Below, piece by piece: positions 33,736 through 42,051 of a stretch of 64,000 nt of DNA; within the stretch, counting starts at the first letter, position 1, and each line of letters opens with the position of its first letter. The position numbers and the translations under genes are program-made. The notes below the pieces were generated by a model. It was not told the origin of the DNA, ran no database searches, and saw only the letters and a program-made list of their open reading frames with translations. Source of the stretch: Maribacter orientalis (GTDB lineage: Bacteria; Bacteroidota; Bacteroidia; Flavobacteriales; Flavobacteriaceae); contig NZ_FNZN01000003.1 of the NCBI RefSeq assembly GCF_900109345.1, forward strand, positions 124,001-188,000, given 5' to 3'.

Positions 33736-34809
33736 ATGAAAAAAGTAATTGACGGTAAGGCGCTTGTGTATTGTGAAGGTGCTTTTAATACGCCAAATGG
33801 AAAAACTGCACATGGCTTGGTTCGTTTCACCGAACGATATGAAGTGGTAGGTGTACTCGATGAAAAATATGCTGGCTCAGATGCTGGTGATGTTTTAGAT
33901 GGCAGGCCAAATGGCATCCCTGTTTTTAAGGATATGGAATCAGCAGTGGCAGCTCTAAAAGCAACTGATTATATGCCGAGTTATTTGGTGATAGGCTTAG
34001 CTCCTGATGGTGGTAGATTGCCAAAAGAAGCAAAAGGAACTATAAAAGCAGCTTTGCAACTAGGGTGGAATGTTGATAGTGGATTGCATGATTTTTTAAC
34101 CAATGACCCTGAATTGGTTGCTTTGGCAAAAGAGAAAAATGTAAAGATTAGAGATGTTAGAAAAACTCCAGATCGTGACCAATTACACTTTTTTACAGGT
34201 GATATCGAAAAAGTAGATTGTTTGAAATTAGCAGTCCTTGGTACGGACTCCGCTTTGGGGAAACGTACTACGGCTTGGATATTGGTACACGCTTTTAGAA
34301 AAGCAGGAAAAAAAGCTGAAATGATTGGCACCGGACAAACCGGTTGGATGCAAGGTGCCAAATACAGTATGGTAATGGATAGTTGTATTAATGATTTTGT
34401 CTCTGGTGAAATTGAACATGCCGTAGTTAGCGCATGGAAAAATGAAGATCCAGATGTTATTGTAATTGAAGGGCAAGGAAGTTTAATGAACCCAGCATAC
34501 CCTGGCGGTTTTGAGATTTTAGCTGCAGGTAGACCTGATTATGTAATTCTACAACACGCCCCTAAACGCTTAGAGTACGACGGTTTTCCTGGGTATAAAA
34601 TGCATTCGTTGGCTGAACAAATAAATGCTATACAAGTCATTTCCGGGAAAGAAGTGATTGCTATTACGGTCAATCATGAAGGTATGGAAAAAGAAGAAAT
34701 ATTAGATGTCTGTAAGGCAATCACTTTAGAAACCAAATTGCCTGCTTTTGATGTATTGGAGTATGGCGCAGATGATTTAATTGCACTTTTGTTGGATAAA
34801 ATAAAATGA
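33736..34809 (+). CDS. DUF1611 protein, DgcN-like (D-glutamate N-acetyltransferase candidate)
   Basis: A 357-residue DUF1611 protein. The N-terminal domain is a Rossmann-like fold (YEVVGVLDEKYAGSDAGDV). The C-terminal domain carries a P-loop-like GTDSALGKRTTA (169-180) and VIEGQGSLMNPAYPGG. Members named DgcN in marine bacteria acetylate D-glutamate using acetyl-CoA, as the first step of the DgcN-DgcA route. Its stop overlaps the start of a dipeptide-epimerase-family gene by four bases (ATGA), which matches the DgcN-DgcA pairing. The DUF1611 assignment is firm; the substrate is inferred. Confidence 0.8.
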   Translation: MKKVIDGKALVYCEGAFNTPNGKTAHGLVRFTERYEVVGVLDEKYAGSDAGDVLDGRPNGIPVFKDMESAVAALKATDYMPSYLVIGLAPDGGRLPKEAKGTIKAALQLGWNVDSGLHDFLTNDPELVALAKEKNVKIRDVRKTPDRDQLHFFTGDIEKVDCLKLAVLGTDSALGKRTTAWILVHAFRKAGKKAEMIGTGQTGWMQGAKYSMVMDSCINDFVSGEIEHAVVSAWKNEDPDVIVIEGQGSLMNPAYPGGFEILAAGRPDYVILQHAPKRLEYDGFPGYKMHSLAEQINAIQVISGKEVIAITVNHEGMEKEEILDVCKAITLETKLPAFDVLEYGADDLIALLLDKIK

Positions 34810-35873
34810 GAATAACCAACCTTTCTTTTGAGCGTTTAGACCTAAAGTTGTCTGACCCTTATACGATTGCTTACGAGACCATAGACCGTACCAGCAATTT
34901 CATATTAAAGATTGAAACTGATAGTAGAATTGTTGGGTATGGTTGTGCGGCACCTGATCCTGTGGTAACTAATGAATCACCTAGTGATGTTACTGATGCG
35001 ATTAAAAACATTATAATTCCTTATTTGCGCGGTAAAGACCCCTTTACATATGCATTACTGTTGTTAGAGCTAAAAGAATTATTGGTTAAAAGGTCTTCTG
35101 CTTTGGCTATGGTAGACATGGCTTTGTTCGATATTATGTCGAAAAAAGCTGAGGTTCCGTTATATAAATTTTTAGGTGGTTTTCGAACTCATATTGCTAC
35201 CAGTATTACTATTGGTATAATGGGGTTAGAAGAAACCTTATCGTATGCTAGTGAATTCATTCAACAAGGTTTTACCATTCTGAAAATTAAGGGAGGTTCT
35301 AATCTTGAAGAGGATATTGCTAAAATGAGATCTATTCATGAGAGATATCCGAATGTAGAATTACGGTTCGACGGTAACCAAGGCTATTCTGTTAAAGAAT
35401 CGGTAGATTTTGTAAAAGCTACCGCAGCTATTGGAATTGAAATTTTCGAACAACCAACAAAGATTGAAGCTGAGGAGCGCTTAGGGGAAGTTACTGGTCA
35501 AGTAAGTATACCCGTAATGGCAGATGAAAGTTTAAAAACATTGACAGATGCTTTTCGCTTGGCGCAGAATGAACGTGTTGACATGGTCAATATTAAATTG
35601 CAGAAAGTCGGTGGTATTTGGGTGGGTATGCATATTAACTCAGTCGCAAAAGCTGCAAAATTAGATGCAATGGTCGGTTGTATTGATGAATGCGGTTTAG
35701 GTATTGCAGCGGGTTTACATTTTGCGCTTTCAAGACCAAACATAGTTTATGCTGATTTAGATGGTCATTTAGATATTATTGATGATCCTTATCATTCTAT
35801 TTTTAAATTGGAAAAAGGTATTTTGTATCCCACCGAAGAATACGGGCTAGGGTATTCAGAAACTAACTTTTAA
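34806..35873 (+). CDS. Dipeptide-epimerase-family enzyme, DgcA-like (N-acetyl-D-glutamate racemase candidate)
   Basis: A 355-residue enolase-superfamily enzyme of the muconate-lactonising subgroup. Acid/base lysines are in LKIKGG (Lys160 and Lys162), metal ligands are Asp189 (RFDGNQGY), Glu215 (FEQP) and Asp240 (ADES), and the opposing lysine is in NIKLQKVGG (Lys264). The DLDGHLD motif (317-323) is the DxD signature of L-Ala-D/L-Glu epimerases, which contact the substrate amino group. Paired with the overlapping DUF1611 gene, a role as N-acetyl-glutamate racemase (DgcA) or N-acyl amino acid epimerase is likely. Classical muropeptide epimerisation is the alternative. Confidence 0.85.
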   Translation: MRITNLSFERLDLKLSDPYTIAYETIDRTSNFILKIETDSRIVGYGCAAPDPVVTNESPSDVTDAIKNIIIPYLRGKDPFTYALLLLELKELLVKRSSALAMVDMALFDIMSKKAEVPLYKFLGGFRTHIATSITIGIMGLEETLSYASEFIQQGFTILKIKGGSNLEEDIAKMRSIHERYPNVELRFDGNQGYSVKESVDFVKATAAIGIEIFEQPTKIEAEERLGEVTGQVSIPVMADESLKTLTDAFRLAQNERVDMVNIKLQKVGGIWVGMHINSVAKAAKLDAMVGCIDECGLGIAAGLHFALSRPNIVYADLDGHLDIIDDPYHSIFKLEKGILYPTEEYGLGYSETNF

Positions 35874-35884
35874 TTCGCTTCCAT

Positions 35885-37189
35885 ATGTATTTAACTTTAC
35901 TTGCTGTATTTATCGTTGGATATTTATTTATTGCTCTTGAGCATACCGTAAAAATAGATAAGGCTGCTACAGCCTTATTAACAGGTACACTTTGTTGGGT
36001 GGTTTTTATTTTTGGAAGAGATGTTTTTCTCGCTAATATTACTGGGGAGGAATCTATTCATTTTGTGACCGAAAGTTTACGGGAGAATTTAGGTGAGATA
36101 TCTGAAATTCTATTCTTTCTGCTAGGTGCCATGACCATTGTAGAGATTATTGATGCCCATGAAGGTTTTTCGGTCATCACAGATAGAATCACTACTACGA
36201 ATCGAGTAAAGTTGTTATGGATTCTTTGTATGCTTACCTTCTTTTTATCGGCTGCTTTAGATAACTTAACAACAGCAATCGTTATGTCTGCTTTGCTTCG
36301 TAAACTGATTCATGAAAAAAAGGATCTTTGGATGTTTGCCGGACTTTTGATTATTGCTGCAAATGCTGGTGGTGCATGGTCACCAATTGGTGATGTCACT
36401 ACCATTATGTTGTGGATCGGTGGTCAAGTGACTGCCATGCATATTGTCACAGAAATTTTCTTACCAAGTTTAGTCTGTTTATTAGTTCCTCTAGCGATTG
36501 TTTCGTTTCGTTTTAAAGGACATATAACCAAACCTTTTGAAAAGCATAATTTAGAATCACATGGTCTTGAAATAAGCAAATTTGAAAAAAATCTTGTATT
36601 TGTAATAGGTATAGGCGCCTTACTTTTTGTGCCTATTTTCAAAACTATTACGCATTTACCACCTTTTATGGGTATACTTCTAGGACTTAGTGTAGTCTGG
36701 ATTACGACAGAAATAATACACAGAAATAAAACCATTGAAGAAAAGAAAACTTTGGCAATTTCTAATGTGTTACGTAGAATAGATACTCCGAGTATTCTGT
36801 TTTTTTTAGGTATACTAGTGGCGGTTGGTGCTTTACAATCTGCAGGGCATTTAGCCGATATGTCTCGTTTGTTAGATGCTAATTTCGATAGTATTTATGC
36901 TGTTAATGCTATTATCGGTGTGTTATCATCAATTGTTGATAACGTGCCTTTAGTTGCCGGTACTATGGGGATGTATAGTTTAGAAATTTATCCGCCAGAT
37001 TCTGATTTTTGGGAATTATTAGCTTTTTGTGCAGGTACAGGTGGTAGCATTCTTATCATTGGTTCGGCTGCAGGTGTTGCCATTATGGGTATCCTTAAAA
37101 TTGATTTTATGTGGTATTTGAAGAATATCTCCTTTTTGGCAATAATAGGATATGCTGCAGGAATTTTGACCTTTATGTTGGTAAACTAA
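35885..37189 (+). CDS. nhaD: Na+/H+ antiporter, NhaD type
   Basis: A 434-residue inner-membrane protein with about 12 membrane segments. NhaD-family motifs are SAALDNLTTAIVMSAL, NAGGAWSPIGDVTTIMLW and SSIVDNVPLVAGTMG, the last repeating the DN-containing element in the second half. It exchanges sodium for protons. It begins 12 bases after the epimerase gene, so it sits in the same operon, where it could recycle sodium brought in by a sodium-coupled uptake step. No such uptake gene is visible in the operon, so this is only inference. Confidence 0.9.
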   Translation: MYLTLLAVFIVGYLFIALEHTVKIDKAATALLTGTLCWVVFIFGRDVFLANITGEESIHFVTESLRENLGEISEILFFLLGAMTIVEIIDAHEGFSVITDRITTTNRVKLLWILCMLTFFLSAALDNLTTAIVMSALLRKLIHEKKDLWMFAGLLIIAANAGGAWSPIGDVTTIMLWIGGQVTAMHIVTEIFLPSLVCLLVPLAIVSFRFKGHITKPFEKHNLESHGLEISKFEKNLVFVIGIGALLFVPIFKTITHLPPFMGILLGLSVVWITTEIIHRNKTIEEKKTLAISNVLRRIDTPSILFFLGILVAVGALQSAGHLADMSRLLDANFDSIYAVNAIIGVLSSIVDNVPLVAGTMGMYSLEIYPPDSDFWELLAFCAGTGGSILIIGSAAGVAIMGILKIDFMWYLKNISFLAIIGYAAGILTFMLVN

Positions 37190-37195
37190 TAGCTG

Positions 37196-39823
37196 TTAAT
37201 TCTCTAATTCTTCAATAAGATTAGCGACTAAAGCAGTCCACCCTGTTTGATGTGAAGCTCCTAAGCCTCTACCGTTTTCGCCGTGGAAATATTCATAGAA
37301 CAATACTAAATCTTTAAAGTTTTGGTCTTGGTAGAATTTCTCATAATTCTTATTGATGGGTCGGTTGCCTTCAGAATCCTTTTCGAACAAATGAATTAAG
37401 CGATTACTCAATGCATCGCTTACCTGTTTTAAGTTCAATAATTTGGTGCTGCCTGTAGGGAATTCGAATAAAAAATCATTACCACTATAGGTTTGGTACT
37501 CACGCAATGCTTTTATAAAAAGATAATTCATCGGCATCCAAATGGGGCCACGCCAATTAGAGTTGCCACCGAAAAGAGAAACGGTAGATTCTGCAGGTTC
37601 ATAATTAATAGAATATTCAACTCCGTCTATATGAATCTGGTAGGGTTTCTGGTGAATTTTAGAAAGGGATCGAATCCCATAAGCGCTTAAAAATTCTTTT
37701 TCATCCAATAATGCGCTCACTAGTTTTTGCATGCGATCTTTAGGCACCAATGACAATAATAAATCATCACCATCTTTAAACTGCTGAATTACTTCATACT
37801 TTAAATTCTCTGCTCTGTACTTTTGAAACCAAAGAATACTGGCTTTAAATTTCGGGAATTTATCCAACACACTTTTTTTAATGGTAAGTACGGCTGCCAG
37901 TGATAACATCCCTGCAATAGAGCGTACTTTTATAGTGGTAGATCTGCCGTCTGGTAAAATTAAACGGTCATAAAAGAACCCCTCTTCATCATCCCAAGTA
38001 TTGGCTTTGTCGGTATCCATTTTGTTCAAAGCTTCTGCGATGAAGACGAAATGTCCGAAATATTTGGTAGCCATATCTTCATATGAATCATCATGTTCGG
38101 CGATACGCAAACTCATTTCTAGCATGTTTAAACTGTACATTGCCATCCATGCGGTACCGTCTACCTGGTCAAGAAATCCGCCACCCGGTATACCATGACT
38201 TCGGTCAAAGACTCCGATATTATCTAATCCTAAGAATCCACCTTGAAAAACGTTGTTGTCATTTCTATCCAATCGGTTTACCCACCAATTAAAATTTAAG
38301 GATAGTTTATTGAACATTCGCTTCAAGAATTTGATATCTCCTTCGCCTGTTTTTGATTTGTCGATTTTGTAAATCTGTAATGCCGACCATGCTTGCACTG
38401 GCGGATTTACATCACTGAAATTCCATTCGTATGCTGGTATTTGCCCGTTGGGCGACATGTACCATTCTTTGGTAAATAATAATAACTGCTCTTTGGCAAA
38501 GTCTGGGTCTATAGAGGCGAACGATACACAATGAAAAGCGGAATCCCATGCAGCATACCAAGGATATTCCCAAGCGTCTGGCATTGAGAGTATATCGTGG
38601 TTACGTAATGTTTTCCAATTAGCATTGCGACCAATAAATCTTTCTTTTGGTGGTTGTGAATTTTTTGAATCACCATTGAGCCATTTTTCAACCTCGTAAT
38701 TGTAGTATTGTTTGGTCCATAATAACCCTGAGAATGCCTGCTTTAAAATAGCCTTTCGGTCTTCTGAGGCTTTCGGTGCAATGTCATTATAGAATTGCGC
38801 ACACTCTTTTTGTCTTTTCTTAAAAATACTATCAAAATCGGCAAAGGGCTCTTTAAGATTTTCTTCTGTTAAGCGTAATTGAAATGTTTTAGATTCCCCA
38901 CCTTTTAAAATTTGTTGATAAAGTGGTGCAAACTTGGTACCTGAATTATTTTTGGTAGCCAACTCAAAATCATTAGTACAAACTGCCGTATGAAACAAGT
39001 CCTTTTTAAACGGATGCTGATTCTTTTCTTTGTAAACTTTCTCTCTATTGGTTTCGTTTTCCGTGAACAATAGTTTGTCTGCCTTCTGAAAATAAAGATT
39101 GTATTGGCCAACATACGGGTGGTCAATATGAACATACGTATTTGTTTTGCTCCCTTTTTTGGTGATAATAGGTTTTTTCGTCATTTCCTTAAACGTCCAA
39201 TGATTACGCATAATCATTTGAGGTAGTAAGGAGATCGGCGCAGGCTTACTGTTTCTATTTGTAATGGTTATTTTTATAAGAATATCGGTTTCATCACCTT
39301 TTGCGTATTCTGTACTGACATCGAAATAAGTATTGTTATCAAAAATACCAGAATCCAATAACTCAAATTCCAAATCTTCTCTAGAGCGTTTTTTATTTTC
39401 CTCAATCAGCTGATCATATGGGTATTTTTTTTGAGAATACTTATACAAATACTTCATGTACGAATGTGAGGGTGTATTCTCTAAATAATAATAAAGCTCC
39501 TTTACATCTTCCCCATGGTTACCTTGCGGACCTGTTAAACCAAATAGACGCTCTTTTAGTATATCATCTTGCCCGTTCCATAATGCAATGCTAAAACACA
39601 TATTGCTATAACGGTCGCTAATACCAGCAATTCCATCTTCACCCCAACGAAAAGCGCGACTTCTGGCATGGTCATGCGGAAAATAATTCCAAGCATCACC
39701 ATTAGCGCTATAATCTTCACGTACGGTTCCCCATTGGCGCTCACTTAAATAGGGGCCCCATTTTAACCAATCTTTTTCTTCGCTTTGGTGTTGGGATAGT
39801 CTTTCTTTTTCGGGGTCTTTCAT
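37196..39823 (-). CDS. GH63-like glucosidase, copy 2
   Basis: An 875-residue cytoplasmic protein with the same domain layout and exactly the same length as copy 1 at 24493-27120. Shared segments include KWGPYLSERQWGTVREDYS, RWGEDGIAG, KERLFGLTGPQGNHGEDVKEL, WEYPWYAAWDSAFH, GGFLGLDNIGVFDR and GNSNWRGPIWMP. GH63 alpha-glycosidase activity is predicted. It is convergent with the NhaD gene, with only six bases between the stops, and is followed on its own strand by an amidohydrolase gene upstream (39885-40694), 61 bases away. Confidence 0.8.
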   Translation of the reverse strand: MKDPEKERLSQHQSEEKDWLKWGPYLSERQWGTVREDYSANGDAWNYFPHDHARSRAFRWGEDGIAGISDRYSNMCFSIALWNGQDDILKERLFGLTGPQGNHGEDVKELYYYLENTPSHSYMKYLYKYSQKKYPYDQLIEENKKRSREDLEFELLDSGIFDNNTYFDVSTEYAKGDETDILIKITITNRNSKPAPISLLPQMIMRNHWTFKEMTKKPIITKKGSKTNTYVHIDHPYVGQYNLYFQKADKLLFTENETNREKVYKEKNQHPFKKDLFHTAVCTNDFELATKNNSGTKFAPLYQQILKGGESKTFQLRLTEENLKEPFADFDSIFKKRQKECAQFYNDIAPKASEDRKAILKQAFSGLLWTKQYYNYEVEKWLNGDSKNSQPPKERFIGRNANWKTLRNHDILSMPDAWEYPWYAAWDSAFHCVSFASIDPDFAKEQLLLFTKEWYMSPNGQIPAYEWNFSDVNPPVQAWSALQIYKIDKSKTGEGDIKFLKRMFNKLSLNFNWWVNRLDRNDNNVFQGGFLGLDNIGVFDRSHGIPGGGFLDQVDGTAWMAMYSLNMLEMSLRIAEHDDSYEDMATKYFGHFVFIAEALNKMDTDKANTWDDEEGFFYDRLILPDGRSTTIKVRSIAGMLSLAAVLTIKKSVLDKFPKFKASILWFQKYRAENLKYEVIQQFKDGDDLLLSLVPKDRMQKLVSALLDEKEFLSAYGIRSLSKIHQKPYQIHIDGVEYSINYEPAESTVSLFGGNSNWRGPIWMPMNYLFIKALREYQTYSGNDFLFEFPTGSTKLLNLKQVSDALSNRLIHLFEKDSEGNRPINKNYEKFYQDQNFKDLVLFYEYFHGENGRGLGASHQTGWTALVANLIEELEN

Positions 39824-39884
39824 AGAAAACTATATTCTCTGTTCGTTTTAAAAATAGGTCAAGTTGGTCCAATATCAAATAAGA

Positions 39885-40694
39885 CTACAATTTGCTAACA
39901 TCAATTTTAAAAAGCTCCGCTGCATTTTTCCATAAAATCAGCTCTTTTTTTTCGTCAGCTAAATCTAATTGATTCATGAATTTTAAATACGATTTCATAT
40001 TTGAAATTGGCCAATCAGTACCGTAAAGTAAGTATTTTGGGTCACCAGCATAGGTAATCATTTCTTCAATTTCCTTTTTCATGTACCGCTCAAACTTATC
40101 GGAGAAGTCACCTAACACTAAACCAGATATGTCTGCATACACGTTTTTATTCTTGTAAACGACTTCCATACAATCTTTGATCCACGGGTTACCTACATGA
40201 CAGATTACAATTTTTAAATCGGGATAATCAACCGCCAAGTCATCAATGTGAATAGGGTGTGAGTATTTTATTTTACCGGTGGGGGCATAGGTGTCACCAG
40301 AGTGAAACATAACAGGAACGTCATATTCTATGGCCATTTCATACATCAACTTAAACCGAATATCGTTCGGATAAAAAGGCTCGTAGCCAGGGTAGAATTT
40401 CAGTCCCTTGATAAATCCATTTTCAAGGTATTCACTAATCTCACGAACATCTCTGTGGTTATAATGTAAATAACTAACACCTGATACGACACCCAAGTTG
40501 TTATATCCTTTAATAGCTTCTACCACTTGTCTCGTACTCGGGCGATGTTCATTTACTTTATAAGACGTAAGCACTAAAGAATAATCGATATTGTTGGCTA
40601 CCATATTTTCAGAAAGCTTGTCTAAACTTTCGTTTAAAGAAACGACTCTGTCTTCATGGTAATTGTTGATGTGGGTATGTACGTCTATAATCAT
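39885..40694 (-). CDS. Amidohydrolase-2 family metal hydrolase
   Basis: A 269-residue TIM-barrel hydrolase of the amidohydrolase-2 (ACMSD-related) group. Metal motif 1 is DVHTH (Asp4, His6, His8); further ligands lie in MFHSGD and VICHVGNPW, and the last strand gives YGTDWPI with the conserved Asp. Members act as decarboxylases or lactonases. The GH63-like gene downstream on the same strand may be co-transcribed (61-base gap), which would fit a lactone-type sugar substrate, but that is speculation. Confidence 0.8.
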   Translation of the reverse strand: MIIDVHTHINNYHEDRVVSLNESLDKLSENMVANNIDYSLVLTSYKVNEHRPSTRQVVEAIKGYNNLGVVSGVSYLHYNHRDVREISEYLENGFIKGLKFYPGYEPFYPNDIRFKLMYEMAIEYDVPVMFHSGDTYAPTGKIKYSHPIHIDDLAVDYPDLKIVICHVGNPWIKDCMEVVYKNKNVYADISGLVLGDFSDKFERYMKKEIEEMITYAGDPKYLLYGTDWPISNMKSYLKFMNQLDLADEKKELILWKNAAELFKIDVSKL

Positions 40695-40805
40695 GTGCTA
40701 TTGTTTTTTTTGTAATTGAATATGCTTTATCTCGATTATAAAAAATATTTTTTTGAGAATACTTTTAAGATTTTAATGAAATTAGGGAAATAAGACTCGA
40801 TTTCA

Positions 40806-41171
40806 TTAATACTTCCACTTAGCTTGATTTATTTCAACATCATTTTTTCTGTACTTAGCAATTTTTTGGATAAGCTCTACAGGTAATGGATTACTGTAAA
40901 GAAATTGAACTGAATCTTTGTTGACTTTGTAAGGTTCAAGTTCTTTTTGAAAGGGTTTTAAGGCAGGACCAGTTGGAATAAAAGATAAATGTGATTTATG
41001 GGCGGAATATGCAAATAAAATAGTTTCTGATTTAAAAACAGGTTTTCCCCATTTTATAACTTCAATGGCATTTGGAACTATATTTTTTAATATGAATCGT
41101 AATTCACTTAATTTTTCTAGCCTTTCTTCTTTTACTTGCTCGAAATATTCATCAACAGTTGTAGGTTTCAT
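40806..41171 (-). CDS. DUF1801 (YdhG-like) domain protein
   Basis: A 121-residue protein: TVDEYFEQVKEERLEKLSELRFILKN, then EVIKWGKPVF in place of the KWxxPxF core, then LSFIPTGPALKPF and a QFLYSNPLPVELIQKI segment. These are the marks of the DUF1801 domain in the subgroup sometimes annotated as iron chaperone. No membrane or export signal. It sits alone between the amidohydrolase and ftsE genes. Confidence 0.75.
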   Translation of the reverse strand: MKPTTVDEYFEQVKEERLEKLSELRFILKNIVPNAIEVIKWGKPVFKSETILFAYSAHKSHLSFIPTGPALKPFQKELEPYKVNKDSVQFLYSNPLPVELIQKIAKYRKNDVEINQAKWKY

Positions 41172-41212
41172 TCGTTATAGCCTAAAGGGTTTGTATCTAA
41201 AAATCAAATAAA

Positions 41213-41896
41213 CTAAACCGCCCTCTGCACCACCTCAAATACCTTATTGGCATCGCACTTAATGGTTTTTGCCGGGTATTTAAGAATCAAGGCGTAATCA
41301 TGTGTGGCCATTAATATAGTACGACCTGCTTTATTGATTTCTTGTAATACTTTCATGACCTCTACACTGGTTTGTGGATCCAGGTTTCCGGTAGGTTCAT
41401 CAGCTATAATCAATTCTGGGTCGTTTAAAAGGGCACGGGCAATAGCAATGCGTTGTTGCTCACCTCCAGAAAGTTCATGCGGAAATTTAAATCCCTTTGT
41501 TTTCATGCCTACTTTTTCAAGAACATTCAACACTTGGGTATCCATTTTTGCTTTGTCCGTCCATCCGGTTGCCTTCAAAACAAATAGCATATTTTGATTA
41601 ATATTACGGTCTGGGAGTAGTTTAAAATCTTGAAAAACAATACCTAATTTTCTTCGTAGAAAGGGAATGTCATTTTCTTTTAAGGTCTTTAAATTGAATT
41701 CAACAATATGACCTTCACCTTTTTGCAATGGTAAATCACCATATAGTGTTTTCATGAAGCTACTTTTACCACTTCCCGTTTTACCGATGAGGTATACGAA
41801 TTCCCCTTTTTCAATTTTTAAACTCACTTCGCTCAAAACCAAACTCTCTTTTTGAAATATAGAGGCATCCTTAAGTTCTAAAACAATCTCTTTCAT
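41213..41896 (-). CDS. ftsE: Cell-division ATP-binding protein FtsE
   Basis: A 227-residue ABC ATPase that pairs with FtsX to control peptidoglycan hydrolysis at the septum. Walker A GKTGSGKS is at 38-45, the signature LSGGEQQR at 142-149, Walker B LIIADEP at 162-168, and the switch His in ATHDYAL. I chose the ATG at 41896, which opens [11 protein letters not shown]. The frame stays open to 41998, but those 34 codons encode a non-family extension. No ftsX lies next to it in this window, which is common in Bacteroidota. Confidence 0.88.
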   Translation of the reverse strand: MKEIVLELKDASIFQKESLVLSEVSLKIEKGEFVYLIGKTGSGKSSFMKTLYGDLPLQKGEGHIVEFNLKTLKENDIPFLRRKLGIVFQDFKLLPDRNINQNMLFVLKATGWTDKAKMDTQVLNVLEKVGMKTKGFKFPHELSGGEQQRIAIARALLNDPELIIADEPTGNLDPQTSVEVMKVLQEINKAGRTILMATHDYALILKYPAKTIKCDANKVFEVVQRAV

Positions 41897-42051
41897 AGCG
41901 CTAATGTTGATATAAAAGTAATAAGTTCCTATTGATAATGGAGAACCCTTTTTCAAAATCTTTTCTTTTGCAGTGGTATTGCACATACTTAGGTACAATT
42001 TTTGTCGTTATGACATGTTATAACGGTATTTCTAAATAGTAACAGAACACT

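Noticed and set aside
41897..41998. Longer FtsE starting at 41998
   Set aside because: The extra 34 residues are not family-like and an internal ATG at 41896 gives the normal FtsE start.
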